Position numbers and translations under genes: made by a program | NCBI GenBank assembly: GCA_946533525.1 | Contig: CAMNBW010000023.1 | Location: forward strand, 1 to 11,898 | Reading direction: 5' to 3' | Length of the DNA: 11,898 nucleotides | Source of the DNA: an uncultured Lachnospiraceae bacterium | Lineage (GTDB): Bacteria > Bacillota > Clostridia > Lachnospirales > Lachnospiraceae | Shown: positions 1 to 7,870 of the stretch, piece by piece | How the letters are laid out: every line of letters begins with the position of its first letter | How positions within the stretch are numbered: the stretch's first letter is position 1 | The notes under the pieces: generated by a model | Databases searched by the model: none | What the model was told of the DNA's origin: nothing | The model's input: the letters and a program-made list of their open reading frames with translations, nothing else

Positions 1-809
1 ACCACCTCTGCAATTGCGTTGTGGTCGTTGTCGTTTGCGGTGGTGAATTCGGCAAGGGCTTTGAGCTCGTCTATGGCGTTTGCCATGGCTATGCCGTGGC
101 CTGCGGCCTTTATCATGGAGAGGTCGTTGCTCTCGTCGCCGATGGCATAGGAATTTTCAAGCGGAACCTCCAGCTTTTTGCAGAGCGCTTCTATGGCGCG
201 GCCCTTGGAAACGTCGGCGGGGCCTATCTCCAACAGTACGTCACTGGTTATCAGGGTGTAGAGCCTCTCCCCGACCACCGGATCGATAAAGGCCTTGAAT
301 TCTTCAAGGAGGTGCCGGCCCTTAAGAGTTGAGATTATGACCTTATAGGGCTCATAGCCCTCTTCTTTGAGCTTTGCCTCGCAGTTATCCACTATCATAT
401 AGGGCATCTTAAGCCCCCTGCTGTAGGCCACCAGGGCCTCGTGCTCCACCTCCCCTATAACGTGGGTATGGGTGTAGGTCAGGGCTCCGAAGTCCTGCTG
501 CCTCCCCTCGTCGAGCAAAAACCTCATATCCTCGTTTCTTAGTGGGCAGGTATAGATATTTTTACCGGCGCCCACATCGTAGATCACCGCCCCGTTATAG
601 CCCACTACAAAAAAACCGGACTTCAAAAGTCCGTATTCCCTGGCGATATTGATGCCGCTTACCGCAGGCCTGCCCGTCACGAAGACGAATTTATGCCCCG
701 CATCTATGAGGGTATGTATGGCCCTGAGATTTTCATCGGATATTCTCTTGTCCGTCGTAAGAAGGGTCCCGTCCAGATCGGAAAAGAGGATCTTTGTATC
801 ACTGTTCAT
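1..809 (-). CDS. Cof-type HAD-IIB hydrolase, C-terminus cut by window edge
   Basis: I translated this directly: 269 codons are visible and the frame is open to the left edge. Cof-type HAD-IIB proteins are cytoplasmic Mg-dependent phosphatases acting on small phosphorylated metabolites such as sugar phosphates or flavin and pyridoxal phosphates. Motif I DLDGT lies at residues 11-15 (nucleophile D11, acid/base D13). Motif II is TGR at 45-47, motif III lysine is K202 in SKG, and motif IV GDESND is at 224-229. The segment between motifs II and III (about 85-195) is the C2B cap that sets substrate choice. Family members run about 265-280 residues, so probably only a few to a dozen residues are missing. 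The ATG lies 2 bases after the stop of the PHP gene, with only a weak AGG upstream, so it probably relies on translational coupling. The substrate cannot be predicted. Confidence 0.9.
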   Translation of the reverse strand, partial: MNSDTKILFSDLDGTLLTTDKRISDENLRAIHTLIDAGHKFVFVTGRPAVSGINIAREYGLLKSGFFVVGYNGAVIYDVGAGKNIYTCPLRNEDMRFLLDEGRQQDFGALTYTHTHVIGEVEHEALVAYSRGLKMPYMIVDNCEAKLKEEGYEPYKVIISTLKGRHLLEEFKAFIDPVVGERLYTLITSDVLLEIGPADVSKGRAIEALCKKLEVPLENSYAIGDESNDLSMIKAAGHGIAMANAIDELKALAEFTTANDNDHNAIAEV

Positions 810-811
810 AT

Positions 812-1690
812 TTACCTGTGCCCGCTTTCGTGGAATTTTTTAAGATTTTCATATATTTCATAGGGAACCGAGAGGTCTCCCCAGCCTGTGGCAAGATCGG
901 TCCGGGGCTTGATGGCGCCGTGATAGTCCGAGCCGCCGGAGTACATGAGGTCGAATTCATCGGCCAGCTCCTTCATCTGTCGCTTCTGCGAAGGAGTGAA
1001 GGTCGTATAAAGTATCTCCATCGCGTCCAGGCCGTTTTCCTTTAAATGGCTGACGAGCTCGTGTATCTTGTCGTACCCCATGTGATAGAGGGTGGGGTGG
1101 GCAAGCACCGCGATGCCTCCGGTCTTATGGATAAGGTTTATCGCGTCGATGGCGGTGATCTTTTCCCTGCTTACAAAAAAGGGCTTATCCTCGCCTATGT
1201 AGCGTTCAAAGGCCTCCTTCATATTGGAGGTATAGCCGTGCTCCATCATGTACTTCGAATAGTGGGCACGGGTTATGATGGCGCCGGGATTTGCCTCGAG
1301 GAGCTTTTCATAGCTTATATCCATATGCAGCCCGTCACGAAGGAGCCTGCACATCTTTTCGTTTCGCACGTCCCTCGAATGCCGGAATTCCTCAAGATAT
1401 TTGTCGAAATCCGGAGCACTGTAATCTATAAAAAGCCCGACTATATGTATGTCCTTGCCGTTGTATTCGGAGGAAAATTCAATGCCGTCCACGATCTCCG
1501 GCGCATTTTCGGTCACCGAAGCATGGGCATGGAGCTCCTCGAGCCCCTCCACTGTGTCATGGTCCGTAAGCGCCAGGGCGGAAAGCCCCTTTTCAACGGC
1601 ATAGTCCAAAAGCTCCGAGGGGGTCAGGGTCCCGTCGGAGCGTATGGAATGTGTATGAAGATCGACTATGCGGCTGTCGGATGCGGACAT
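812..1690 (-). CDS. PHP-domain phosphoesterase, YciV/RNase AM-like
   Basis: This 292-residue cytoplasmic enzyme has the full set of PHP metal ligands. They include H12 and H14 in the HxH motif near the N-terminus, D19, D43-H44-D45, E71, H82, H143, H198 in LAHP, and D255/H257 in SDYH. This arrangement and length fit the YciV/TrpH branch, whose known members remove 5' nucleotides from RNA ends (RNase AM, rRNA maturation) or hydrolyse 3',5'-nucleoside bisphosphates. It is too short to be a PHP DNA polymerase, and it lacks the histidinol-phosphatase context. The start overlaps the ABC-F stop by one base (TGATG). Its ribosome binding site AGAGGA lies inside the codons for the acidic ABC-F tail, so the two are probably translationally coupled. 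The PHP family assignment is firm; the exact substrate is inferred. Confidence 0.9.
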   Translation of the reverse strand: MSASDSRIVDLHTHSIRSDGTLTPSELLDYAVEKGLSALALTDHDTVEGLEELHAHASVTENAPEIVDGIEFSSEYNGKDIHIVGLFIDYSAPDFDKYLEEFRHSRDVRNEKMCRLLRDGLHMDISYEKLLEANPGAIITRAHYSKYMMEHGYTSNMKEAFERYIGEDKPFFVSREKITAIDAINLIHKTGGIAVLAHPTLYHMGYDKIHELVSHLKENGLDAMEILYTTFTPSQKRQMKELADEFDLMYSGGSDYHGAIKPRTDLATGWGDLSVPYEIYENLKKFHESGHR

Positions 1691-3327
1691 CAGTTTTCGT
1701 CCTCTTCGATATTCGCGGTGTAAATAGTGCGCTTCCTGAAGTCGTCGCTGGAAGCCAGATATTCGTCATAGGTGGTGACCTTGTCGATGAGCGTTCCGTC
1801 GGGAAGGATTTCCATTATCCTGTTGGCCGTGGTCTCCACGAACTGGTGGTCGTGGCAGGTAAAGAGCACTACGCCGGGGAACTTGATAAGTCCGTTATTT
1901 AAAGCGGTTATGGCCTCCATATCGAGGTGGTTCGTGGGCTCGTCCAAAAGCAGGATATTGGCCCCGCTTATCATCATCTTGGACAGGAGGCAGCGCACCT
2001 TCTCTCCTCCGGACAGAACGCTGACCTTCTTGACCCCGTCCTCTCCGGGGAAGAGCATACGTCCAAGGAAGCCCCTTACATAGGTCACATCCTTTATCTC
2101 CGAATAGCCCGTAAGCCACTCGGTTATGTTGTAGTCGTTGTTGAATTCCGCGTTGTAGTCCTTCGGGAAATAGGCCTGGGAGGTGGTCACGCCCCACTTG
2201 TAATCGCCCGAATCCGGCTCCATCTCTCCCATCAGTATCTTAAAGAGGGTGCTGATCGCCAGCTCGTTAGAGCCTACAAAGGCCACCTTGTCAGTCCTCT
2301 TTAAGGTAAATTCTATATTGTCCAGGACCTTATTTCCGTCTATCGTCTTCGAAAGGCCGTGAACCTCCAGAACCTCGTTTCCTATCTCCCTCTCGGGCTT
2401 GAAATCGATATAGGGATATTTTCTGGAAGAGGGCTTTATTGTATCGAGCTCGATCTTTTCAAGGGCTCTCTTTCGGGAGGTAGCCTGCTTGGACTTCGAA
2501 GCGTTGGCCGAGAAACGGGAGATGAATTCCTTGAGCTCCTTGATTTTCTCCTCCTTCTTCTTGTTGGCCTCCTTCATCTGCTGAACCAGAAGCTGGCTGG
2601 ATTCGTACCAGAAATCGTAGTTGCCGGCAAAGAGGGTGATCTTGCCGTAGTCAATATCCGCTATGGCCGTACATACCTTATTTAAGAAGTAACGGTCGTG
2701 GGATACGACTATTACCGTATTTTCAAAGTTTATCAGAAACTCTTCGAGCCATTCGATGGCGTCGAGGTCCAGATGGTTGGTGGGCTCGTCTAAGAGCAGT
2801 ATGTCGGGGTTTCCAAAAAGTGCCCGAGCTAAAAGGACTTTCACCTTTATGGGACCCGGAAGCTCCTTCATGAGCTGGCGGTGGAATTCAGTCTCTATGC
2901 CGAGGCCGTTTAAAAGGCTTTCGGCGTCGGACTCGGCCTCCCAGCCGTTCATCTCCGCAAACTCCGCCTCGAGCTCGCTGACCTTTATTCCGTCCTCATC
3001 GGAAAAGTCCGGCTTGGCGTAGATCTCGTCCTTTTCCTTCATGACCTCATAGAGGCGCTCATTCCCCATGATAACGGTATCGAGGGCCGTATATTCATCG
3101 TATTTAAAGTGGTCCTGCTCGAGGAAGGAAAGCCTCTCCCCGGGAGTTATGGCTATGTCTCCGTTTGTTGTATCGAGCTGGCCCGAAAGTATCTTCAAAA
3201 AGGTGGATTTTCCCGCACCGTTGGCTCCTATGAGCCCGTAGCAGGTGCCCTCGGTAAACTTGATGTTCACATCCTCAAAGAGGGCCTTTTTCCCGACTCT
3301 GTAAGTGACGTTGTTGGCTGAAATCAT
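1690..3327 (-). CDS. ABC-F family ATPase, YbiT-like, with one degenerate ATP site
   Basis: This 545-residue soluble protein has two fused ABC domains and no membrane segment, which is the ABC-F layout (ribosome E-site translation factors). Domain 1 has Walker A GANGAGKST at 34-42, Walker B ending LLLDEP at 177-182 and switch His210. The linker (about 245-305) is charged, and its RFSANASKSKQATSR stretch (271-285) is characteristic of YbiT. Domain 2 has signature LSGGE at 438-442, LLLDEP at 459-464 and switch His492. In domain 1 the signature position reads LPGPIK (156-161), lacking SGG; as I recall it, E. coli YbiT is also degenerate here. In domain 2 the P-loop reads GSNELAIST (352-360), with Ile in place of the catalytic lysine. 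It is the first gene of its unit, after a clear promoter and AAGGAG. YbiT type suggests a general translation factor rather than an antibiotic-resistance ABC-F, but that is inference. Confidence 0.93.
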   Translation of the reverse strand: MISANNVTYRVGKKALFEDVNIKFTEGTCYGLIGANGAGKSTFLKILSGQLDTTNGDIAITPGERLSFLEQDHFKYDEYTALDTVIMGNERLYEVMKEKDEIYAKPDFSDEDGIKVSELEAEFAEMNGWEAESDAESLLNGLGIETEFHRQLMKELPGPIKVKVLLARALFGNPDILLLDEPTNHLDLDAIEWLEEFLINFENTVIVVSHDRYFLNKVCTAIADIDYGKITLFAGNYDFWYESSQLLVQQMKEANKKKEEKIKELKEFISRFSANASKSKQATSRKRALEKIELDTIKPSSRKYPYIDFKPEREIGNEVLEVHGLSKTIDGNKVLDNIEFTLKRTDKVAFVGSNELAISTLFKILMGEMEPDSGDYKWGVTTSQAYFPKDYNAEFNNDYNITEWLTGYSEIKDVTYVRGFLGRMLFPGEDGVKKVSVLSGGEKVRCLLSKMMISGANILLLDEPTNHLDMEAITALNNGLIKFPGVVLFTCHDHQFVETTANRIMEILPDGTLIDKVTTYDEYLASSDDFRKRTIYTANIEEDEN

Positions 3328-3335
3328 CTGATAAA

Positions 3336-3341
3336 CTCCTT
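3336..3341 (-). promoter_or_regulatory. Ribosome binding site of the ABC-F gene
   Basis: AAGGAG on the minus strand lies 8 bases before the ATG at 3325-3327. This near-perfect Shine-Dalgarno sequence supports the chosen start and good translation of the leading gene of the unit. Confidence 0.85.
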
Positions 3342-3369
3342 AACTTATAATCATTTTCACACTACACAC

Positions 3370-3404
3370 CTATTGCATTATACAGAAATACGGCATATTT
3401 GCAA
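3370..3404 (-). promoter_or_regulatory. Sigma-A-type promoter for the ABC-F/PHP/HAD unit
   Basis: On the minus strand a -35-like TTGCAA (3399-3404) is followed after 16 bases by a perfect -10 TATAAT (3377-3382). Transcription would start near 3370, giving a leader of about 43 bases before the ATG at 3327. The leader is too short for a riboswitch or attenuator, and I see no operator-like palindrome. The promoter sits just downstream of the terminator of the preceding unit, as expected for a boundary between two units. Confidence 0.75.
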
Positions 3405-3409
3405 GAATC

Positions 3410-3442
3410 AAAAAAAGAGGCTGCTGCATCATTGCAGTAGCC
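3410..3442 (-). terminator. Intrinsic terminator overlapping the HAD stop codon
   Basis: On the minus strand two 10-base arms, GGCTACTGCA (3442-3433) and TGCAGCAGCC (3428-3419), pair with one A-C mismatch around the 4-base loop ATGA. They are followed by TC and seven T (3416-3410). This is a textbook rho-independent terminator. The stop codon TGA (3429-3431) of the upstream HAD gene lies within the loop, so the ascending arm is still coding sequence (Gly-Leu-Leu-Gln). It marks the end of the pyrI-to-HAD unit. Confidence 0.88.
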
Positions 3443-4091
3443 CCAATACCTCTTCCGGCTTATGTATGATGGCGTCCGCCTTATTTTCCCGAAGCTCGGC
3501 TTCGTCCCGAAAGCCCCAGAGCACTCCTATGGTGAACATCCCTGCCGCCTTGCCGGTCTTCATATCGGTGTTGGTGTCCCCGAGGTAGAGGCACTCCTCA
3601 GGCCTTACCCCGAATTCCTCCGCCAAAGCCAGGGCTCCCGCGGGATCCGGCTTCTTTTTAAGCCCTTCCTTCACTCCGACTATCCTGTCAAAAACACCTT
3701 CTCCGAAAATAGCTTTCACACATTTATTAGTCATGAGGTCCGGCTTATTGGAAAGCACCGCCAGCTTAAAGCCCCTTGCCTTAAGGTCATGCACCAGAGC
3801 CTCCACTCCGTCGCAGGCCCGCAGATTATAGAGACACCCTTCCTCGAAAAGCTCGAGATACCGGGCAAAATACTCTTCCACTGTGCCGGCGTCCTCTATG
3901 CCCTTAAGCTTTAACACCCTTTCTATAAGAGTGCGTGCCCCGTCCCCGACCAGCACCTTGAAACGCTCCAGCTCGATCTCCTTATGGCCTTTTTCTGTCA
4001 GAACGAGGTTTACCGTATGCGCAATGGATTCAAGGGACTCCGAAAGGGTTCCGTCCAGATCGAAAATCGCCGCCTTGTATAGAGCGCTCAT
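3429..4091 (-). CDS. HAD-IA phosphatase, phosphoglycolate phosphatase (Gph)-like
   Basis: This 220-residue cytoplasmic enzyme has the HAD subfamily IA layout. Motif I FDLDGT is at 10-15 (nucleophile D11, D13), a helical C1 cap spans about 18-85, motif II is LSN at 113-115, and motif III lysine is K147 in KKPDP. Motif IV GDTNTD is at 171-176 (D172, D176). Sequence style and length match Gph/PpaX-type enzymes, which hydrolyse phosphoglycolate, pyrophosphate or related small phosphates. The annotation 'phosphoglycolate phosphatase' is often applied loosely, so the substrate is open. Its ATG overlaps the ppk stop by four bases (ATGA), with AAGGAG at 4101-4106, 9 bases upstream inside ppk. Being coupled to polyphosphate kinase, a role in phosphate or pyrophosphate handling is plausible but unproven. 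The gene ends inside the terminator hairpin. Confidence 0.88.
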   Translation of the reverse strand: MSALYKAAIFDLDGTLSESLESIAHTVNLVLTEKGHKEIELERFKVLVGDGARTLIERVLKLKGIEDAGTVEEYFARYLELFEEGCLYNLRACDGVEALVHDLKARGFKLAVLSNKPDLMTNKCVKAIFGEGVFDRIVGVKEGLKKKPDPAGALALAEEFGVRPEECLYLGDTNTDMKTGKAAGMFTIGVLWGFRDEAELRENKADAIIHKPEEVLGLLQ

Positions 4092-6295
4092 TCCTTGGGG
4101 CTCCTTTCCGGTATGAATATCCTCGTGGAATTCACCGACCGCGCCTTCTCCTTAGCGTTCCTCACTGCCTCCTGAACACATTCCTCCTGGGAATTAAAGG
4201 CTCCCCGTCCTCTTCTGCTGGGCTTCACATAGGTTCCGTCCTTTTGCAAAACAGAGGCCTTTACGTTATCCTTTAGCTGCATGGACAGATAATGCTTAAG
4301 ATCCTCGATAAGCTCGGGTTTCTCCACCGGGAAAACGATCTCCACACGCCTCTCCAGGTTCCTTGGCATCCAGTCCGCCGAACCCAGATATATCTCCTCG
4401 TTGCCCTCGTTTAAGAACCAGAAGATCCGGCTGTGCTCCAGGAAATTTCCGACTATGGAGCGCACGGTTATATTGTCCGAAACCCCGGGGATTCCCGTCT
4501 TTAAGCAGCAGATGCCCCTGATTATAAGCTCAATTTTCACTCCCGCGTTCGAAGCTTCGTACAGAGCCCTTATTATATCGGGATCGCATAGGGAATTCAT
4601 CTTGGCGATTATCCTGGCCTCCCGCCCGGCTCTTGCGTGCTCCGTCTCCCGCCCGATGAGGTATAAAAATCTGTCCTTAAGCCAGAGGGGGGCCAGCACC
4701 AGCTTATTCCAGCTCACCGGCTCCGAATAGCCGGAAAGCATATTGAATACAGCCGTAGCGTCCTCGCCTATGGCCTCGGAGCAGGTCAAAAGACCCATAT
4801 CCGTATACTGTCTCGCAGTCTTGTCATTATAGTTACCGGTTCCGAGATGGACATATCTTCTGATGCCGTCCTCTTCACGCCGTACCACCAGCGTTATCTT
4901 TGAATGGGTCTTAAGGCCCACAAGACCGTAAATTACATGGCACCCGGCTTTCTCAAGCTCCTTCGCCCAGATTATATTGTTCTCCTCGTCAAAACGCGCC
5001 TTTAACTCAAAGAGTACGGTCACGGACTTTCCGCTCTCGGCAGCCTGAATGAGGGCCGCTATTATGGGGGAATTTCCGCTGACACGGTAGAGGGTCTGCT
5101 TGATAGCCAGCACATTTTCATCCCTTGCCGCAGAACGGACGAAATTCACCACCGGCTCAAAGGTCTCGTAGGGGTGCTTTAAAAGAATATCGCCATGCCG
5201 TATCTGCTCAAATATATCCTTACTCATATCCATGTACTTCGGAGGCTGGGGAACGTGATCCTTATATTTAAGCTCATCGAAGCCTTCCATCGAATACATC
5301 TTCATAAGGAAGGTCAGATCCAGCGGTCCCTCGATATAATAAATATCCTCTTCCGCCACCGAAACCTGCTCCTTTAGCATGTTCAAAAGCCGCTTATCCA
5401 TGCCCGCTTCCACGTCCAGACGGATAACCTGTCCCCACTGGCGGCGCTTAAGCTGCTTTTCAATCTCCTTTAAAAGATCCTCCGCCTCTTCCTCGTCTAT
5501 GGTAAGGTCCGCGTTTCGCATTACCCTGAAGGGATGGGCGCAGATCACCTCGTAATTAAGGAAAAGCTTATCTATATTTCTTTCTATTATTTCTTCCAAT
5601 AAAATGACCGACACTCCGCCGTTCTCTGAAGGGATCCTGACTATCCTCGGCAGGACTCCCGGCACCTGTACCATCGCAAATTCAAGCGGGAGCCTGGCCG
5701 CCTTCTTCGTCTTCTTTTTCTTTAAAAGCCTGCCGCTTACTGTGCCATCCTTAGACTTTTCCGTAATAAGAGCCGCTATGTTTAAGGACTTATTTCTAAG
5801 CAGGGGAAAAGGGCGGGAGGAATCCACCGCCATGGGCGTCAGCACCGGATAGACCGTATCCTGGAAATATCTGTCCACAAATTCCGCCTGGTCGGGGCTT
5901 AGATCCTCATGGGACTCCACCACAGTGAGGCCGTTTTCCTTCAAAAGGGGAAGGAGGGGGCGGTTATAGGTTGCATACTGCAGATCTATAAGGTCATGCG
6001 TTGCGGGAGACAGGGCCTCTAGCTGCGCCCTGGGATTTAAGCCCGCAATATCCGGCTTGACGTAGCCCGCATTTTCCATGTCCTTAAGGGAAGCCACCCT
6101 GACCATGAAAAATTCATCCAGGTTTGAAGCGGTGATGCTTAAAAACTTCAGCCTTTCAAAGAGAGGGATATTCTTGTCCCGGGCCTCTCCCAAAACCCTT
6201 TCGTCAAATTTAAGCCATGAAAGCTCACGGTTTGTATAATATTCGGGAGCCGAAAAATCTATCGGCCTATTGTCTGTCTTTTTTGCCTTTGCCAT
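4088..6295 (-). CDS. ppk: Polyphosphate kinase 1
   Basis: PPK1 reversibly polymerises the terminal phosphate of ATP into inorganic polyphosphate through a phosphohistidine. At 735 residues it has the usual four-part layout: N-terminal helical domain (about 12-120), head domain (about 125-330), and two phospholipase-D-like catalytic domains (about 335-515 and 516-705). The autophosphorylated histidine is H464 in KTHSK (462-466). The second catalytic-domain histidine is H621 in EHSRIF (620-625). The YVHLGTGNYN block (481-490) and LAIKQTLYRV (396-405) are strongly PPK1-like. A lysine-rich loop (192-198) sits in the head domain. The start is supported by AAGGA 8 bases upstream. It lies 15 bases after ppx and overlaps the following HAD gene by four bases, so synthesis and degradation of polyphosphate are probably co-expressed. 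Nothing looks broken. Confidence 0.97.
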   Translation of the reverse strand: MAKAKKTDNRPIDFSAPEYYTNRELSWLKFDERVLGEARDKNIPLFERLKFLSITASNLDEFFMVRVASLKDMENAGYVKPDIAGLNPRAQLEALSPATHDLIDLQYATYNRPLLPLLKENGLTVVESHEDLSPDQAEFVDRYFQDTVYPVLTPMAVDSSRPFPLLRNKSLNIAALITEKSKDGTVSGRLLKKKKTKKAARLPLEFAMVQVPGVLPRIVRIPSENGGVSVILLEEIIERNIDKLFLNYEVICAHPFRVMRNADLTIDEEEAEDLLKEIEKQLKRRQWGQVIRLDVEAGMDKRLLNMLKEQVSVAEEDIYYIEGPLDLTFLMKMYSMEGFDELKYKDHVPQPPKYMDMSKDIFEQIRHGDILLKHPYETFEPVVNFVRSAARDENVLAIKQTLYRVSGNSPIIAALIQAAESGKSVTVLFELKARFDEENNIIWAKELEKAGCHVIYGLVGLKTHSKITLVVRREEDGIRRYVHLGTGNYNDKTARQYTDMGLLTCSEAIGEDATAVFNMLSGYSEPVSWNKLVLAPLWLKDRFLYLIGRETEHARAGREARIIAKMNSLCDPDIIRALYEASNAGVKIELIIRGICCLKTGIPGVSDNITVRSIVGNFLEHSRIFWFLNEGNEEIYLGSADWMPRNLERRVEIVFPVEKPELIEDLKHYLSMQLKDNVKASVLQKDGTYVKPSRRGRGAFNSQEECVQEAVRNAKEKARSVNSTRIFIPERSPKE

Positions 6296-6310
6296 CTTCC
6301 TGATCCTTTC

Positions 6311-7858
6311 TCAAACAGCGCTGACTTCTCTGTGTCTTATTACCGGCCTTATGCCGTATACTTCTTCAAAGAACTGCGAATACTGCGCAAAATCCCCGCT
6401 CTCTAAGACAATTCCCGCCTTGGAGCCTATCGTAAGATCCAGCTCGTTGTCCCTTATGGAGGCCGTTACCTTCTTAAACCTCTTCCCGGGATTTTGTGCA
6501 AGAGCCGCCGCCAGCCTGAGAATTGCCGTTATCTTGACCACTCTTAAGGATGTGATCTTATCAAACTCCTCATTTTCAAAATCTCTGTAATAAACATCCC
6601 TGCTGAAGGAATTTATTGCGGCGGAAGCCACCATTGCCCTCTCCATATGGGACAGCCCTATTATCTCCGTACCCATGATGATGCTGTAGGAGCTCTCCGC
6701 CGGAACGCTCAAGGACACGAAACGCCCTACGTCCCTTAACCTTGCCGCCAGCTCCAAAAGGAGCCTGTCCCTCTTGCTTAAGCCGTGGAATTTTTTCATG
6801 CTGTCAAAGACCACCATGCTTACCTGCAGCAGGGCCTCCTCTCTCGCATCCGTTATCCTGTACCTTGCGGCGATATTTTCCGCGGAGGCTATAATGTCGG
6901 AGTCGAAATCGTGGGCCGACTTTATTATATGCGTCCTCTCCGCATAGTCGTAGGCGATACCGTCGGAGAGGGTCGCCCCCGTTATCCAAAGCATCTGCGC
7001 TCCGGTTATATTGATGAAATTCCTTATAAGCGCCGCCGAGGGTCGAAGGAGGTTCGCGTTTTCCTGGGGTATACCCACGGCCTTCGCCACCTCTTCCACG
7101 CTCTGCTGTTTTATCCTTTCGCAGAAATCCAGGTACTGCCTTGTGGTGACCATTTCCGAACTCAAAACGCCGTTATCCGTAAGCCTCTGCTTTACATATG
7201 GCAGATAGTCGTCCACGACCACCATGTTCTTTATATCGCTGTTATTTAAGTATAGCTTCTTAAAAGAATACAGCTCGTTGTCTATTATCTCTGACAGGAG
7301 CTCCGAATACTGCGAGCGCCTGGGCTCCAGCTCGCTCAGCTGGGAGCGTATCCTTAGGATGCCGAGCGGAAGGTTCACCGTCGTAATAAGGCTCCCCTCC
7401 TGGAAGAGGGAGACCTGCGTGCTTCCTCCTCCTATATCTATGAAAAGAGTTCCGTCTTTAATGATATTCTCAAACTTTTCGACGTCCTGCAGCGCCACCG
7501 ATTTATAGTCCAGAAAACGCTGCTCCGAATTGCTGAGCGCCCTTACATCGAGACCGGTTCTCAGCCTTATCTGGTCCAGAACGATGTCCGTGCTCTCAGC
7601 CTCCCTTATGGCCGAGGTTCCGCAGGCCCTGTAGTCGTCCACGCCGTAGGAGCTCATTATGTCGTTAAAGCCGTTGAGCACCGAGCAGAGCTCCTCCATG
7701 TGATCGTAGCTGATCCTTCCGGTCCTGTATGAATCGCTTCCGAGATCCACACGATGACGTATATAATCCAGCTCCTTCAGTCCGTATTTTTTCGAAAGCT
7801 GGAATATCTTCATTCCCACTTCATAAGAACCAACGTCTATTGCCGCAAATATCTTCAT
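6311..7858 (-). CDS. ppx: Ppx/GppA family phosphatase, probable exopolyphosphatase
   Basis: Exopolyphosphatases remove terminal phosphate from polyphosphate; GppA relatives hydrolyse pppGpp to ppGpp. This 515-residue protein has the ASKHA fold signatures. These are phosphate-1 motif IDVGS (7-11), the GTSAIREAES segment (80-89), the SxSE segment around E112 (probable catalytic glutamate), and phosphate-2 motif IDIGGGSTQ (140-148). A C-terminal helical HD-like domain spans about 315-515. There the usual LHDxG motif reads LRDVG (374-378), with Arg375 replacing the histidine, so metal-dependent activity of that domain is doubtful. Adjacency to ppk favours exopolyphosphatase over pppGppase activity, but the two cannot be separated by sequence alone. 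Ribosome binding site AAGGA lies only 4 bases before the ATG and abuts a hairpin (7871-7884). Confidence 0.9.
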   Translation of the reverse strand: MKIFAAIDVGSYEVGMKIFQLSKKYGLKELDYIRHRVDLGSDSYRTGRISYDHMEELCSVLNGFNDIMSSYGVDDYRACGTSAIREAESTDIVLDQIRLRTGLDVRALSNSEQRFLDYKSVALQDVEKFENIIKDGTLFIDIGGGSTQVSLFQEGSLITTVNLPLGILRIRSQLSELEPRRSQYSELLSEIIDNELYSFKKLYLNNSDIKNMVVVDDYLPYVKQRLTDNGVLSSEMVTTRQYLDFCERIKQQSVEEVAKAVGIPQENANLLRPSAALIRNFINITGAQMLWITGATLSDGIAYDYAERTHIIKSAHDFDSDIIASAENIAARYRITDAREEALLQVSMVVFDSMKKFHGLSKRDRLLLELAARLRDVGRFVSLSVPAESSYSIIMGTEIIGLSHMERAMVASAAINSFSRDVYYRDFENEEFDKITSLRVVKITAILRLAAALAQNPGKRFKKVTASIRDNELDLTIGSKAGIVLESGDFAQYSQFFEEVYGIRPVIRHREVSAV

Positions 7859-7870
7859 TGCTTCCTTTCC

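Noticed and set aside
1046..1723. 225-codon plus-strand open frame
   Set aside because: It is antisense to the PHP gene, which has all metal-binding motifs in the opposite frame. The plus-strand product has no recognisable domain and no good ribosome binding site.
3328..3428. Riboswitch or attenuator in the only gap near 100 bases
   Set aside because: The gap is fully accounted for by the upstream terminator, a promoter and a roughly 43-base leader, with no room or pairing for a structured leader.
5720..5726. TTTAAAG slippery heptamer in the ppk reading frame (minus strand)
   Set aside because: It matches a -1 frameshift pattern, but the zero frame encodes a complete, conserved PPK1. I see no downstream stimulatory structure, so it is likely chance in a Leu-Lys-rich stretch.
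6785..7249. 154-codon plus-strand open frame
   Set aside because: It lies entirely antisense to the conserved Ppx coding sequence and shows no family features.
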